The translations under genes and the position numbers were made by a program. DNA of 64,000 nt from the NCBI GenBank assembly GCA_015680685.1, contig MNCI01000651.1:1543832-1607831 (forward strand). Reading direction: 5' to 3'. The stretch comes from Gnetum montanum (Eukaryota > Streptophyta > Gnetopsida > Gnetales > Gnetaceae). The notes below the pieces were generated by a model. It saw only the letters and a program-made list of their open reading frames with translations. It was not told the origin of the DNA and ran no database searches. This document shows, one piece after another, positions 20,883 to 31,034 of the stretch. The first letter of the stretch is position 1, and each line of letters starts with the position of its first letter.

Positions 20883-21770
20883 ACATACATCGAGAGTCGG
20901 AGAGAGGGACCCCTTGAGTAGGCAGAAAATCAGAAATCAAGAGGAGGGAACTCCCCTACCCTAACCAAAAGTCGTTAGGAAAACAAAAATTAACTAAATC
21001 AGCTAGGTACAAGATAATACCACAAATGGGTCCCACATCATGCCCATGATTTCCCCTAAATATCAAAAACCAACAGTAAATGTTCTTTCCAATTCTTAAA
21101 AAACGACAAGCCATCAAGGAAAAGGCAGAAATCTACAACCACAAATGGGCCTTTCCTGCCCATGCACTCTATCCAGAATGCCACATTCCTGCTGGGAACT
21201 GATAAAGTTGGCATCCTGCTGAAAGGTCTAGAACCTTTCCTCCCTCCAACTCTTATGATCTTCATCGAGGCCTTGTGCCTTATCCGGGTGGAGAGATAAG
21301 GACATCTGCCTGATATAAGAATCGAGGATGGGCCAAGGGATCTGGCAATTAATCCCAAGGGCAACATAAGGGTGTTTACCTGCCCTAAACCAGTTCCTGG
21401 TATCAAATTCATGATGAACCATGAAATGTTGTCTAATCTCTTGTTGTTCCCATTCCTCCCTATTCCACATGAGCTGTGCCTGCTGAGAAACCCTCCTAAA
21501 TTGAGCCTCTTATTCTCTTCCCATGTGTTCCTCCTCTCTCTGCATCTATCCTTCCTCTGCCTTTCTTCATTGCTCCTGCAGCACCCTATGCCTCTCCAAT
21601 TCCCCCTCCTACATCAATTCCTCTTGGATGTGCCCTCTAAGCTAAGCCTCCGGGCAGGATCCTTTTACAGTTGTGTTCCTTTGTGTAATGACCCTCTTCT
21701 TTTGTCCTTGGGCCCTTGCATATTTCCTTTTGTTTGTGTATGATGTGTTTGTGTGAGTATGCTTGGTTTG
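20883..21770 (-). mobile_element. LINE C-terminal fragment with J-domain-like region
   Basis: On the minus strand a Glu/Gln-rich coil (about 21620-21400) leads to RNWFRAGKHPYVALGI. It then reads IRQMSLSLHPDKAQG (HPD at 21290-21282), RFQTFQQDANFIS-like text across one stop, and ILDRVHGQE ending at 21153. The order and spacing match the C-terminal ends of LINE copies A and C, so I read it as a 5'-truncated LINE piece in an LPP intron. No A-tail or target duplication is visible. A decayed piece of a host DnaJ-type gene is the alternative. Confidence 0.55.
21153..21374 (-). pseudogene. J-domain-like region, HPD intact
   Basis: The best preserved of three J-like segments. It reads YVALGI, helix II IRQMSLSLHPDKAQG with an intact HPD, then a helix III-like FQ.FQQDANF and ILDRVHGQE. 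A single TAG (21227-21225) breaks the frame between helices II and III. In J proteins the HPD triad stimulates the Hsp70 ATPase. That this text is a real J domain is an inference from motif order. Confidence 0.55.
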
Positions 21771-21973
21771 GACAATAAAAAATGAAAGGTCACAACTGGT
21801 CACACCAATTAGTCGTGACCCTCATCTTTCATTTATATAAGAACTGTGCCCCTCCTTCCCTATCCCATGTTTCCCTAATGATGAGGATCTCATCGTTGAA
21901 ATGTTCAACAAAAGGCTGTGATTCCATTGCTTTAATTTTATGTTTCAGGTTTAGCAATCAGCTTCCTTTAAGT

Positions 21974-21994
21974 AAGAGAGAGAGAGAGAGAGAG
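21974..21994. repeat. (AG)n microsatellite
   Basis: An uninterrupted AG run of about ten units, then CTTTAATACGG. Confidence 0.9.
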
Positions 21995-22132
21995 CTTTAA
22001 TACGGTTTGTGAATATGTTTTTATGAATCGATGCATATGAAATCAGAAATCAGAAATCCTTGTGCACTGAGCCTAAATGAAATGTTTGCATTTGCAAATT
22101 TTCCGATGTGTAGATTATTGAAGCAGTTATGG

Positions 22133-22226
22133 ATAGATCTGAATTCTTGATTTGTAGATGAATTATCATGGCAAAATCTCATAGATCTGAATTCTTGATT
22201 TGTAGATGAATTATCATGGCAAAATC
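22133..22226. repeat. 48-bp tandem duplication
   Basis: The block from ATAGATCTGAATTCTTGATT to GGCAAAATC occurs at 22133-22178 and 22181-22226. The two copies are identical, so the event is recent. Confidence 0.9.
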
Positions 22227-23159
22227 CTGAGACTTTGCATCTTGAAAAGGTACTTAAAACTTTGGTTTGCACTTGTCTTTTGTAGCACTTCTAATGGTCG
22301 AGAAATTAGAATGCATTTCAGAAATATCTGTGGCAAGAAAAGAACCAAGGATTTTAGTTTTAAAAAAACAAGACGAGATTGTTTATCACAATTATAATTC
22401 GAAACTGAGATTTACAGTTCTTATGCTATTAAAAAATCATCTGCTGGCTTACATGTATTATAGAGATGGCGGTAGATGATTCATAGTGGTAGCGATTACA
22501 GAATATCTTTCTAAACAATCTTAGCCTGATTTTTCCTATGATTGCAAGTCTTCAGCTCTGAACCCGACAGATTTTTCTCTTCTCATTAACCCTCAACAAC
22601 TTGGATGACACCACTCTACGTTTTCTGCTCTTTGCCTTGCATCATGACTATATAGCAAATCTTTACAATGGGTCATAGTCGACCGGCAAAGCCACCACAG
22701 GATCACAACTTGATTGCAAATGGGCTGTAACTTGTTCACGACCTGCAATGAGGACAGTGATATCTGTTGTTTGCCTCTATTACTGTCTGACAATCAGGCA
22801 GGTTGCGATGGACCCCCAATGAAAAAAAACCTTTAAAAAAACATTCGAAACTTTCCAGGTTCAAGGGGCATTGAATTCTTGATGATTGCAAAATATTGCA
22901 GGACTTTCATTCTAATTTCAATGAACCAGGCAACGTATATGTTCCCCAAACCCCCATAGGCAGGGCCATCATGAAGCCCATCAGCTTCTTAAGGATCTCA
23001 AGCATAATGAAGACCCTCATAGCCAGAGAGCATTTCATCACATAACGGAGGAAGATAAAACAAAAACTACAGAACTTTAGCTCACTTGCTGAATTGAAAC
23101 AACCAATTTCAAAAAAGCAATAAAATATCCCATGTGACAAGTTGCAAATGAATGTGCAA

Positions 23160-24055
23160 GGAGTATGAAACATTGAAGGAAAAATGGCACATGGAAATTA
23201 GTTGCCTTTCCATTTGACAAGAAAGTGCTAAGAAACAAATGGGTCTTCCAAGAACAATTACACTTGGATGAAACACTTCACAAGCGAGGTTGGTTGTCAA
23301 AGGATTTGTGCAAAAGCATGGCATTAACTACAAAGAAGTTTTTACACTAATAGCTAAATGGCATAGAATTCAAACTATTGTTGCATTGGCTCCATAAAAA
23401 GGATGGAAGAAACATCAACTTGAAGTAAAGATTGCATTCCTTAAGAGAGATCTAAAGAAGGAGATCTACATGTCTCAGCCAAAAGGATTTGAAAGTAAAG
23501 GACAAGAGTAAAAGGTGTGCAAACTGAAGAAGTTATTATATGGCCTAAAGTAGGTACCTCGTGCTTGGCATACTAAGTTGAAAGAGAGCTTAGTAAGTGT
23601 GGGCTTTCAAGTGTGTGACTACTAGGATGTGGATGCAACATTGTTCATCAAACACTCAAATGGTAGATACATATCTCTTTGTATAAGTAGATGACATCCT
23701 GATCACAGGCAACGGTGAAACAAGCATTAGAGAGATGAAGAGGAACTTGCCAAAGAATTTGAAATCACTAATCTAGGGTTGATAAGACATTACCTGGATA
23801 TTAAAGTACTTTAGGAGAAGAACAAAATCATACTCAAGTAGGCAAATTACGTTAATGATCATTTGAAGAAATTTAAAATAAATGAAGCTGAAACAATCTA
23901 ACTCCAATGAAACAAAATCTAAGACTAAAAGGTGACAAGGACTCTCTGGATGCAGATGAAACAGTATACCAAAAGATTGTTAGAAGCTTGACATTACAAC
24001 TTAAAATGACTAATAACGTTATGCTGTCTATGAGTGATGTTCCTGTGTATCTTAT
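23160..24055 (+). pseudogene. Ty1/copia reverse transcriptase remnant
   Basis: Plus-strand translation across frameshifts shows the start of a copia RVT_2 domain: TWKLVAFPFDKKVL then NKWVF. Later blocks are ARLVVKGFVQKHGINYKEVF near 23283-23345, then the IAFLKRDLKKEIYMSQPKGF-like block and LKKLLYGLK near 23525-23550. The catalytic YVDD region is degraded (near 23680-23700). This is the central part of a copia polyprotein, cut at 24056-24072 by the minus-strand LINE. It resumes after 30866. Confidence 0.75.
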
Positions 24056-24072
24056 ACATTCTAATGTTTTTT
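24056..24072. repeat. Target-site duplication of LINE copy C, left
   Basis: ACATTCTAATGTTTTTT here is identical to 30850-30866. A 17-bp perfect repeat flanking the LINE is the expected result of target-primed insertion. Confidence 0.92.
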
Positions 24073-24433
24073 CTTTTTTTTTTTTCTTTTTTGAGAATGT
24101 TCGGGTTCTCTACTAATAAGAAAGATAGTAATAAAGCACTATATACATCATCCCTAGCAAACCAAAGCCAAGGAACAGCTGATAAAACACCCCCTCCCAA
24201 CACCCAAAATCGGGTGTGAAAAAATCCTCGACCACCAGAAAACATAAGAAGATGAAACAAAGTAGCATAACACAGTAGGGGCCTCCATCAAAAACAAGAG
24301 AGCTAACCTCTTCAAACCCCGCACCCCCAAACCACAAAAAGCAAAATGGAGGTGTCAGATCAATAGATCTGTATCAGCAGCCCCCCAAATCCTAACTGCA
24401 AAACCACATAACAACAAAGCCAAAGAAGTCCCT

Positions 24434-24652
24434 CTCCTGAGCATGGATAGCATCTAGGACTGCCCTATGCCTCTCAAAGTCCACAAACACCACTGCCTCC
24501 TAAAAGTTCTTGAATGTTTGTTCCTTCCTCATGCACTCCTCTGTGATTCCTTCTCCATCTAGGTGCACATCCCATCCTCTATGCCTGATGTGTCTACAAA
24601 GTGCATGCTAAGAGGTATTGTGCCCTATGTCCATAATGACATACAAGCACCG
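24434..24652 (-). pseudogene. LINE copy C J-domain-like C-terminus
   Basis: The minus strand reads RCLYVIMDIG, a stop, then LCRHIRHRGWDVHLDGEG. After that comes TFKNF, a stop, EAVVFVDFERHRAVLDAIHAQE in spaced blocks. HLD (24565-24557) stands where the 21-kb copy has HPD; CTA for CCA is a single C-to-T change. Two stops (TAG, probably from CAG) are also explained by C-to-T. An uninterrupted ancestral frame is therefore easy to imagine from these three copies. Confidence 0.6.
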
Positions 24653-24703
24653 TCCCCACGACAGCCATGATCTAACACTCTATTCATGAGCCCGATCTAA
24701 CTA

Positions 24704-25320
24704 ATGTTGGATCAAGGTAGCCTCCTCCTCCCTTGCCCTCCTCTCCTGCTCTTCCTTCTCCCTCAACTCCTGGATTCACACCTTCTCTTGGAGCTATGCC
24801 CTCAAGCTCTCCCGCAACTCCACCTCAAGAGCCTCCTTGGCTGCCACCTTAGCCAAATCTCTCCGCTGCCGCTCTTCCCACGCCTCTTCCCTATATCAGT
24901 GCTCGGCCTCCTCCAACTAGAACTGGAACTCTTCCTCACATGCAGCCCCTCAATTCTGCCAAATAGCCTGCTCCTCCTCCCATGCACAGTGAGTCGTCGC
25001 CACTCTTCCCACGCCTCTTCCCTATATCGGTGCTCGGCCTCCTCCAACTAGCACTAGAATTCTTCCTCATGTGCAACCCATCGGTTCTACCAAACAGCCT
25101 AGTCATCCTCCCATGCACAATGAGCCGCCACCTCCACAGCCTCAGCCAAGAGTTGTCCATGCATATTGAAGAAAGATCCTCAGCACACCTCGACAGCAAC
25201 CCCAACCCCCCCAAAACAAAACCTCCCCACCCCTCGCAAGCTCCCTTTGCTCCTCCCTCCCAATCTCCCCTAGGGGGGGGGGGGGGGGGGGGGGGGGGGG
25301 TGCAGGGGGGTGGCAATAAC
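24704..25320 (-). pseudogene. LINE Glu-rich coiled-coil region with internal duplication
   Basis: The minus-strand translation is dominated by Glu, Arg, Gln and Leu (for example RYREEAWEEW and LREKEEQERRAREEEA), fitting a long coiled coil. A DNA block is duplicated: 24872-25002 is repeated from 25003, period 131. As 131 is not a multiple of 3, the copies are read in different frames. The same kind of coil precedes the J-like end in copy A and in the 21-kb fragment. Confidence 0.6.
25273..25300. repeat. Poly-G run (28 bp)
   Basis: Twenty-eight consecutive G on the plus strand, inside LINE copy C. The length may be unreliable, since homopolymers of this kind are error-prone. Confidence 0.95.
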
Positions 25321-25426
25321 TGCTAGCTAGACACCCTCTTCATCCAGCACATCCAAATCTACCTCCAAGCCAACCCCAATTTCATCCTCCTCCGAATCAC
25401 TTATCAAATCGACCACAAATGGCAAC

Positions 25427-25720
25427 TCATAGCATGATCATCTGCGTCCATAAACCATCCAGACGAGGATCCCAGCAACTGGGGGAGGAGCCCCTGACCT
25501 CAACACCCTCCACAAAGCTAGAATCAATCTCGAGTGCCAACCTCAATGCTGTCTCCGCAATGTATCCAAGAAAAAGTGGGGTAGATTGACCATGCAGCCA
25601 AGCCGCAAGCAACACATAAAAGTAAAGTGCAGCCCCTGCAACTTCGAGATGTTGTCGGACTACACAAAAAAGCACTCTGTCAACTCCACCGTGTCCTACC
25701 AAAGTTCATAGAGCACCAAC
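25427..25720 (-). pseudogene. LINE C-terminal conserved module, copy C
   Basis: Frameshifted relative of the module in copies A and B. In the right frames the minus strand gives HFTFMCCLRLGCMVNLPHFF-like and LILALW-like text. It lies between the zinc knuckle and the coil, as in copy A. Confidence 0.45.
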
Positions 25721-26104
25721 TTCAACACCTAGCCACTCCCAGTCTTAGGAACTAGCCCTGGAAAAAAAACAGCCGCATCCTATAACCCACGCCCCCTTGG
25801 GGAAATCACCTTACCCCCAGCCAACACCCCCAGCAGGCCCATAATGGAATCCTCCATGAGCATGATTTGTACCCCCCGGAACAACGTGACATCCCCCATC
25901 CAATTTGCAAAGAAAGCCTCATATGCCAAGTCTGACTCCCCCTAAAGAAGAGGAAGCAAGTCAGCCCATCCCACGTGACTCACCATTCACCATTCCCCAA
26001 AGCATCGAGTTGGCCCAATACCCGTCACAAGCAGATTCAAACTTAAGGGTCAACCCCATGGCAGCATGCACCTTAGCCCACAATTAAATGCCCTAAACAA
26101 CTAT

Positions 26105-26440
26105 CTAAGCCAACGACAGCAACGGTTGTCCCCGGAAAATACGACAATTCCATGTTTTCCATAGCACCCATAGAATTGCCACTGCCTTCGAATCTCCGTT
26201 AAATTTCAAATCTTGACAAAGATTCACTGCCCAAATAACCTGGCACATAAACTCACAATTGTATATAAAATGTCGAACCAACTCAACGGTGGCCATGCAA
26301 AGAGGACACGTGGCTACCACATTTACCCACCACCACACAAGCACAACTTTCACCAGAAAAGCTAAATGATGAATCAACCAAATAAAAGCTTTTATTTTTT
26401 CGGGAAGTTTCCCCTTCCACAACCCCCGCCAATCACACAC
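26105..26440 (-). pseudogene. LINE zf-RVT zinc knuckle, copy C
   Basis: A 111-codon open frame reading LWKGKLPEKIKAFIWLIHH, then TCPLC and HFIYNCEF, ending KTWNCRIFRGQ. This is the full C-x2-C...H...C arrangement of the zf-RVT domain that follows plant L1 reverse transcriptases. It is the best preserved zinc knuckle in the window. Confidence 0.8.
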
Positions 26441-26648
26441 CGCTAGGTATTTGTGCCTAATTAGCTGCTACGGGGAGGTGCCCAGCAACCCCAATTGCAT
26501 CATAATTCTAGCATGCCTACACATTGCCTTCCAACCCATCCTCCCACCCCTGGTACTTACCTTCTACCATACTTAGCCATTGCACTTGATGAGGACCTAG
26601 CCTAATCAATTTATTTACCAAGTTATGATACCCCATGTCAATTATGTC

Positions 26649-27983
26649 CTAGAACTTGAGAACTCCCAAGACTCCAGTGTTCTTTGAACAGGTGACAACA
26701 TCCCACCTTAGCAAATGCAACCTATTCCCCCCTTTTCCCCCAAACCAAGTGAAATTACGTATAATCTGATCAATTTGCTCAATGATACCACTCAGAGGAA
26801 AAGCAACATAGGCCACATACCTAGCCATGGCAAATAACACTGTTGTAGCAAGCAAAGCCCTCCCACCTAGGTAAGAAACCATCATGTCCAATGATTAACA
26901 TGTTTCTGTAGCCATTGTAAAAGGCCACACCAAGCCTGTCGCCTATGCCAATCGTACATCGGAAGATCCAAGTACGAATCCTCCTACGATCCAGGTAAAA
27001 CCCCCAACTGTTGCATGATCAACCCCTTAACCCTAACATTGGTGTTCAACAAGTGAATTGCAGACTTGCCTCTATTAATTTCCAACCCAATCTCCTCTGT
27101 CACACGCTTCAACACCTAATTGACCACCATCACCTAGGGGACCATAGCCCAAAAGAAAAGAATTTTGTCATTTGCATAGTGTTCAACCAGGCACCTAACA
27201 CCCGCAATATCCAACCCCCTTAGCCCCTCCATTTCACAGTATGCTTGCATAGTATCCATGACCAAAATGAAAAGGTAAGGCAACAGGGGGTCTCCCTGTC
27301 TTAACCCCCTACCCGGAGAAGAGAACCCCCACAGCTTTGCATCAAGATCTACAGAAAAAGCCCCCAATGATTGAATATATATGCATAGCTTTACAAAATC
27401 TTGGTGGAAGCCTTTCCTTAACATGATTGCCTGCAACGCCTCCCAAGACATGGTATCATAGGCTTTAGAAATATATAATTTAAGACACATACCCAGATAC
27501 CTGGATAGCCTCAAAGAATGCATAACATCCTACACCAACAAAACATGGTCTTGAATGTACCTTCCCTATATAAAACCCACCTAGTTGGGTCCTACCAGCT
27601 GTGGCATAAGAGGCCCCAACCTCGCCACCAGCATCTTTGGGAAAAAACGGAGAAAAGTGTTACAAACCCCAATCGGCCAGAAATGTGAAGGATCTGTTGG
27701 GCTAGTAGACTTTGGTATAAGCACAATTTAAGAGCAATTAATTTCCTTGCACACTTTTTTGCCACATCAACATAGCATTGAACGCGTCCAAGATATTCTC
27801 CCCAAGAATGTCAATGAAAGCTCTAAAAAATTCCATCGGCCACCCATCCAACCCTAGCACCCTACCTAGCTTTATCGAACACAAAGCCTCTTCCAACTCC
27901 AACTTGGTGAATGGGGCTAAAAGACGATGGTTGTCCTCCTCGTGTAGGACAAGATCAATAGAAATCAACAATGGACTCACCAA
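26649..27983 (-). pseudogene. LINE reverse transcriptase, copy C
   Basis: Minus-strand RT in several frames. It begins with an AFIDILGENILDAFNAML block (27983-27738). Next, CLKLYISKAYDTMSW, GLRQGDPLLPYLF and LVEHYANDKILFF lie in one 129-codon frame (27523-27134). A thumb-like WFGGKGGNRLHLLRWD follows at 26649-26891. The catalytic YADD is changed to YAND and the motif A Asp to Tyr (KLYISKAYD for KLDISKAYD). Either change should abolish activity. Homology to copy A is close throughout. Confidence 0.88.
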
Positions 27984-28369
27984 CTTCCTTGTCTAGATAT
28001 TGGACTAGAAGTCCATCAAAACCTGAGGAACCTGCTAACTTCCAATGATTTCCTGTCCTTGAAGGGTGAGGCTGTGGATCTTCTTGGATAGATTCGCTGA
28101 TGTGGTAGCTGCAAAGAAAAAACATGTGTTCCAATCCCCGTCTTTCAACCACCATGCCTAACCCCATTGTCTCCAATAAGTCTCAACCTCCCTATCCACA
28201 GCTTGAAGGTGAGCTAAAACCTCACATTCCGCCTTGTTCAAATCCTTACCAAATTCCTACTCGCTTGTATCTCTGCTAGCCATTGCATGAGCCTCCCCCG
28301 AACAAATCTGAACGAGTACTTATCCTCAACACTGAGCCCCCTCAAGGCTTGCTTGAGCTGACCCAGTCC

Positions 28370-29100
28370 CTACTTCAGAAACTCCCGAGGTTCCATCTTT
28401 CGTGAATATGACCCCCAAATACTCTCCACCAAAGGTTGTAGCCAAGGTTTATGGATCCAATAGCATTTGAAATGAAAAGGATCACCTTTCCCCAGAGATA
28501 CATCCCCCACACAGCACAAAATTGATCGATGGTTAGACATCACACATTCTTGTCCTATAGCCATCACCCCCCTCATCATGAGGACATGGAAGCTTACCCA
28601 AACACAATCAATCTTAGTCATGATCTGGTCACTCCTCTTCCATCTATTACTCCAAGTGAACTAACATCCACGTATCTCCAGGTCAACAAGATCATGAGTT
28701 TCAAGGAATTGCAAGAACTCCTAAGTTTCAAGGGGATCCTAAGCTCCCCCATCAGACTTCTCCCATCCATATAGCCATTGATTGAAATCCCCTACTATAA
28801 TCCATCATCTCTAGTCCCGAACCAGAGAAGCAATCCTTTGGAGCTCCTACAACCATTCTTCCCAATGTTGAGCGCCATAGAAATTCGTGATCTAGATTCC
28901 AAAATCCAAGAGCAACACCGTAAGCCTCCATGTGGAGCAATCAACAACCTCAAAACGCCCACGTAGAGTAGAGCAAGTCCTCCAGCTTGTCTGCAACAAG
29001 CAACAAGCTAAACTTGCCACCCTAGCCACCTGAGCCAATGGGCCTCCTGCTGCTAAAGTTTGATCTCCTACAAGCAAACAACATCACATTTCTCCCTATT
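28370..29100 (-). pseudogene. LINE endonuclease remnant, copy C
   Basis: The minus strand from about 29090 reads KCDVVCL-like text, the start of an APE-type endonuclease, followed by broken frames. The C-terminal part is in one 83-codon frame (28621-28370): MTKIDCVWVSFHV, then VMSNHRSILC. These match the KIDRxWV and SDH-x-PI blocks; N for D at the catalytic SDH position is disabling. Confidence 0.65.
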
Positions 29101-29332
29101 TATGATTTCTTTAAGGGTATTTCGTTTATAGGAGGTACCCTATCCCCTGCAGTTCCATGAGAGGATCCTCATGTCCTACTCACTGCGCATTTCTTGTAAA
29201 CCTCCTTGAGGATGGGATGAACCCCCAAGTCGACCTCCAACTGTGTCTTTTTGGCTTGGGACATAGTGCCCAATGGACATCCCACCTTGCTCATGTCAGG
29301 GGAAACCAGGAAGGGTCCTTCAGGTGCAACAA

Positions 29333-29349
29333 CCCCCCCCCCCCCCCCC
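29333..29349. repeat. Poly-C run (17 bp)
   Basis: Seventeen consecutive C on the plus strand (G on the LINE coding strand), followed by A5. Confidence 0.95.
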
Positions 29350-29741
29350 AAAAAGCAATCTCTTCCAAGGGGGATAAGGAACCCCCTGACCACCGAAACC
29401 CAACTACCAAGAGGGGAGGACTCCCACCTAGACCCTCAACCAACACTTACTAGCAACCACAAGCCACCCTTGATGGGCAAACCCAAGGATCCCAACAATC
29501 CTAGTGAGCTCGACGACCCAGGCAAAATCGACAATCTTGGCAACCTTAGCAGACTTCCCCCCAAAACCCCTTGCAAGTTCTGCTCCTCAGCTGAGTCACC
29601 CTCCTTGGTCTCAACCACCATCACTTGCCCAGCAACCCCCTATGTGCTTGGTCCTAGGGCACCTGCCCATACAAGACCCAAACCTTGCACTAGCCCCCTG
29701 GGCCCCAAGGTCCCAACCCCTAAGGGGCCCATGCCCTGACC

Positions 29742-30029
29742 CTACACCCAAGGAAACCTTCCCTTCCTGGTCACAACTGTCCAGTCTACACACCCCCACC
29801 CCTTCTTTGGGCCTAGTACCTTCTGACCAATCCTGCAATCTACAATTTGGTGCCCAACTTTGCCACAGGTCTCACAATGTCGAGTCGAAGTAGGCTTCTT
29901 GGCTGCCTGAGTGTTTGTGCCCACATTTTCATATTCGACTGTTACCCTCTCCTCTCCCGAGAGGAGGTCAATGACAACCTCTTTAACCAATTCCGCTAGC
30001 GACAACAACCTCCATAGAGAATCTTGCAA
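29742..30029 (-). pseudogene. LINE ORF1 CCHC zinc-knuckle segment
   Basis: A 95-codon minus-strand frame contains CETCGKVGHQIVDC, a perfect C-x2-C-x4-H-x4-C knuckle, preceded by Val/Glu-rich text. It lies downstream of the DUF4283-like part, the usual order in plant L1 ORF1. The knuckle would bind nucleic acid. A frameshift or stop separates it from the rest of ORF1. Confidence 0.8.
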
Positions 30030-30201
30030 AACCCATCCTTTCTAAAGAACCAATAACCCGGTCAAAAGAGATAAATTCCCCAAAGAACCCAGCTAGGGTT
30101 CTAAGAAATTCTGTTGTCTAGAACTCCCATGGAATCCCGAAAACCCGGATCCACACAGAAGCCCTTGAAAACAAATTCAGGTCCTGTTAAGCTCCTGACT
30201 A

Positions 30202-30330
30202 CCAATGAGTCAGGGCCAAACCCTGTGCCCCAAAGAACCAAGGGCCACCCATCACCCTAACCCTATCCATCACCGACTAAACCTTGTGCCCCAAAGAACC
30301 AGGGACCACCCATCAAGACCCTAATCCTAT
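30202..30330. repeat. Tandem duplication, period about 61
   Basis: The text TGTGCCCCAAAGAACC...CCACCCATCA...CCTATCCATCAC(C/T)GACT appears twice, at 30224 and 30285. It lies inside ORF1 of LINE copy C. Confidence 0.8.
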
Positions 30331-30595
30331 CCATCACTGACTGAAAAATAAATAAGAAGAGACCCTCCAAAAGGCTACACACCTTCATGGGGCAGAAACC
30401 CCAATGCACAATGACCCATTTCTTAACTAGGTCTAAACTAGGGGGTGCCCCCACCAAAACAAACTTACCAATAAGGCTCAACTCCACCGTCCTCGAGCCC
30501 TCACCGGAAAGGCCCTTCATACGAAGCCGTAACGAGCCATCTGCCCGCAGACATTCCTCCACACATCCATCCCCAAGGTGCCAAGAACCCCCCAT
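30263..30595 (-). pseudogene. LINE ORF1 DUF4283-like segment, copy C
   Basis: A 110-codon minus-strand frame. From residue 37 it reads VELSLIGKFVLVGAPPSLDL then VKKWVIVHWGF, and later DRIRVLMGGPWFFGAQGL. This closely follows the family pattern (W/MGGPWxFxxxxL) of DUF4283 in plant L1 ORF1. Upstream, overlapping minus-strand frames (30912-30517) are Gly/Met-rich and probably ORF1 N-terminal text. Confidence 0.7.
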
Positions 30596-30849
30596 CCAAG
30601 CATCCTCATCGCCACCATCGCCAAACCCCGCTTGCAGTCCCCTAGAGCGGCCCCCCCCCCCGGGACAACATCCTCCCCTGCCGACCCTTCTGACCCACTG
30701 CTTGTGTTGCGAAATGCCCTACCTACACTGCAACCACCATTCATGTAAGCGCCCTCCACCCCATCCGTGCCTATGCCACTAGCACCATCCATCCTACCAC
30801 TACTCCCTGCATGCCCCACGTTCCCACCCATCTTCCCTCCAAAGTCCTC

Positions 30850-30866
30850 ACATTCTAATGTTTTTT
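30850..30866. repeat. Target-site duplication of LINE copy C, right
   Basis: Identical 17-mer to 24056-24072. The interrupted copia sequence resumes immediately after. Confidence 0.92.
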
Positions 30867-31034
30867 GGTTGGCATGTTCCATGTTAATTCTTGATGTCCT
30901 TATGTGGGCCAATTTCTAGTAGGTGTTAAGTGGTTCAATGTAGATTTCATTGTTAATATTTTTAAATGTTAGTGATGTTATTTTTAATTTTTTGAATATG
31001 CTCAAGCTATTGAAACATGTATTTTTGGGGGAGG
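30867..31034 (+). pseudogene. Copia remnant resumed, ending in PPT
   Basis: Continuation of the copia sequence cut by LINE copy C. No clear motif is left. It ends in TTTTTGGGGGAGGA, a good polypurine tract, directly before a TG. Confidence 0.5.

Larger units (their letters stand above)
21771..23157. other. Unassigned interval
   Basis: About 1.4 kb with only short frames. It contains an (AG)n run and a 48-bp tandem duplication. No recognised domain. Confidence 0.45.
24073..30849 (-). mobile_element. LINE copy C, near full length
   Basis: A 6.8-kb L1-type LINE on the minus strand with a 17-bp perfect target duplication and an A-rich tail (complement of 24073-24092). In order: DUF4283-like ORF1 (30595-30263), CCHC knuckle (about 29890), endonuclease (about 29100-28370), RT (27983-26649), zf-RVT (26440-26105), conserved module, Glu-rich coil, J-domain-like end, 3' UTR. 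It is GC-rich and keeps many CpGs compared with its surroundings, so it is younger than copy A. Stops and frameshifts still disable it. It inserted into a copia element, and both lie inside the proposed LPP upstream intron. Confidence 0.93.

Noticed and set aside
21372-21743. 123-codon plus-strand ORF, Leu/Ser/Pro-rich
   Set aside because: Antisense of the Glu-rich coil and J-like segment, which explain the sequence better.
24704-25051. 115-codon plus-strand Leu/Pro-rich ORF
   Set aside because: Antisense shadow of the Glu/Arg-rich LINE coil (CTC/CTT for GAG/AAG).
28892-29739. Plus-strand Pro-rich ORFs (up to 162 codons)
   Set aside because: Antisense to LINE copy C ORF1/endonuclease. The Pro content comes from G-rich coding strand and the poly-C run.
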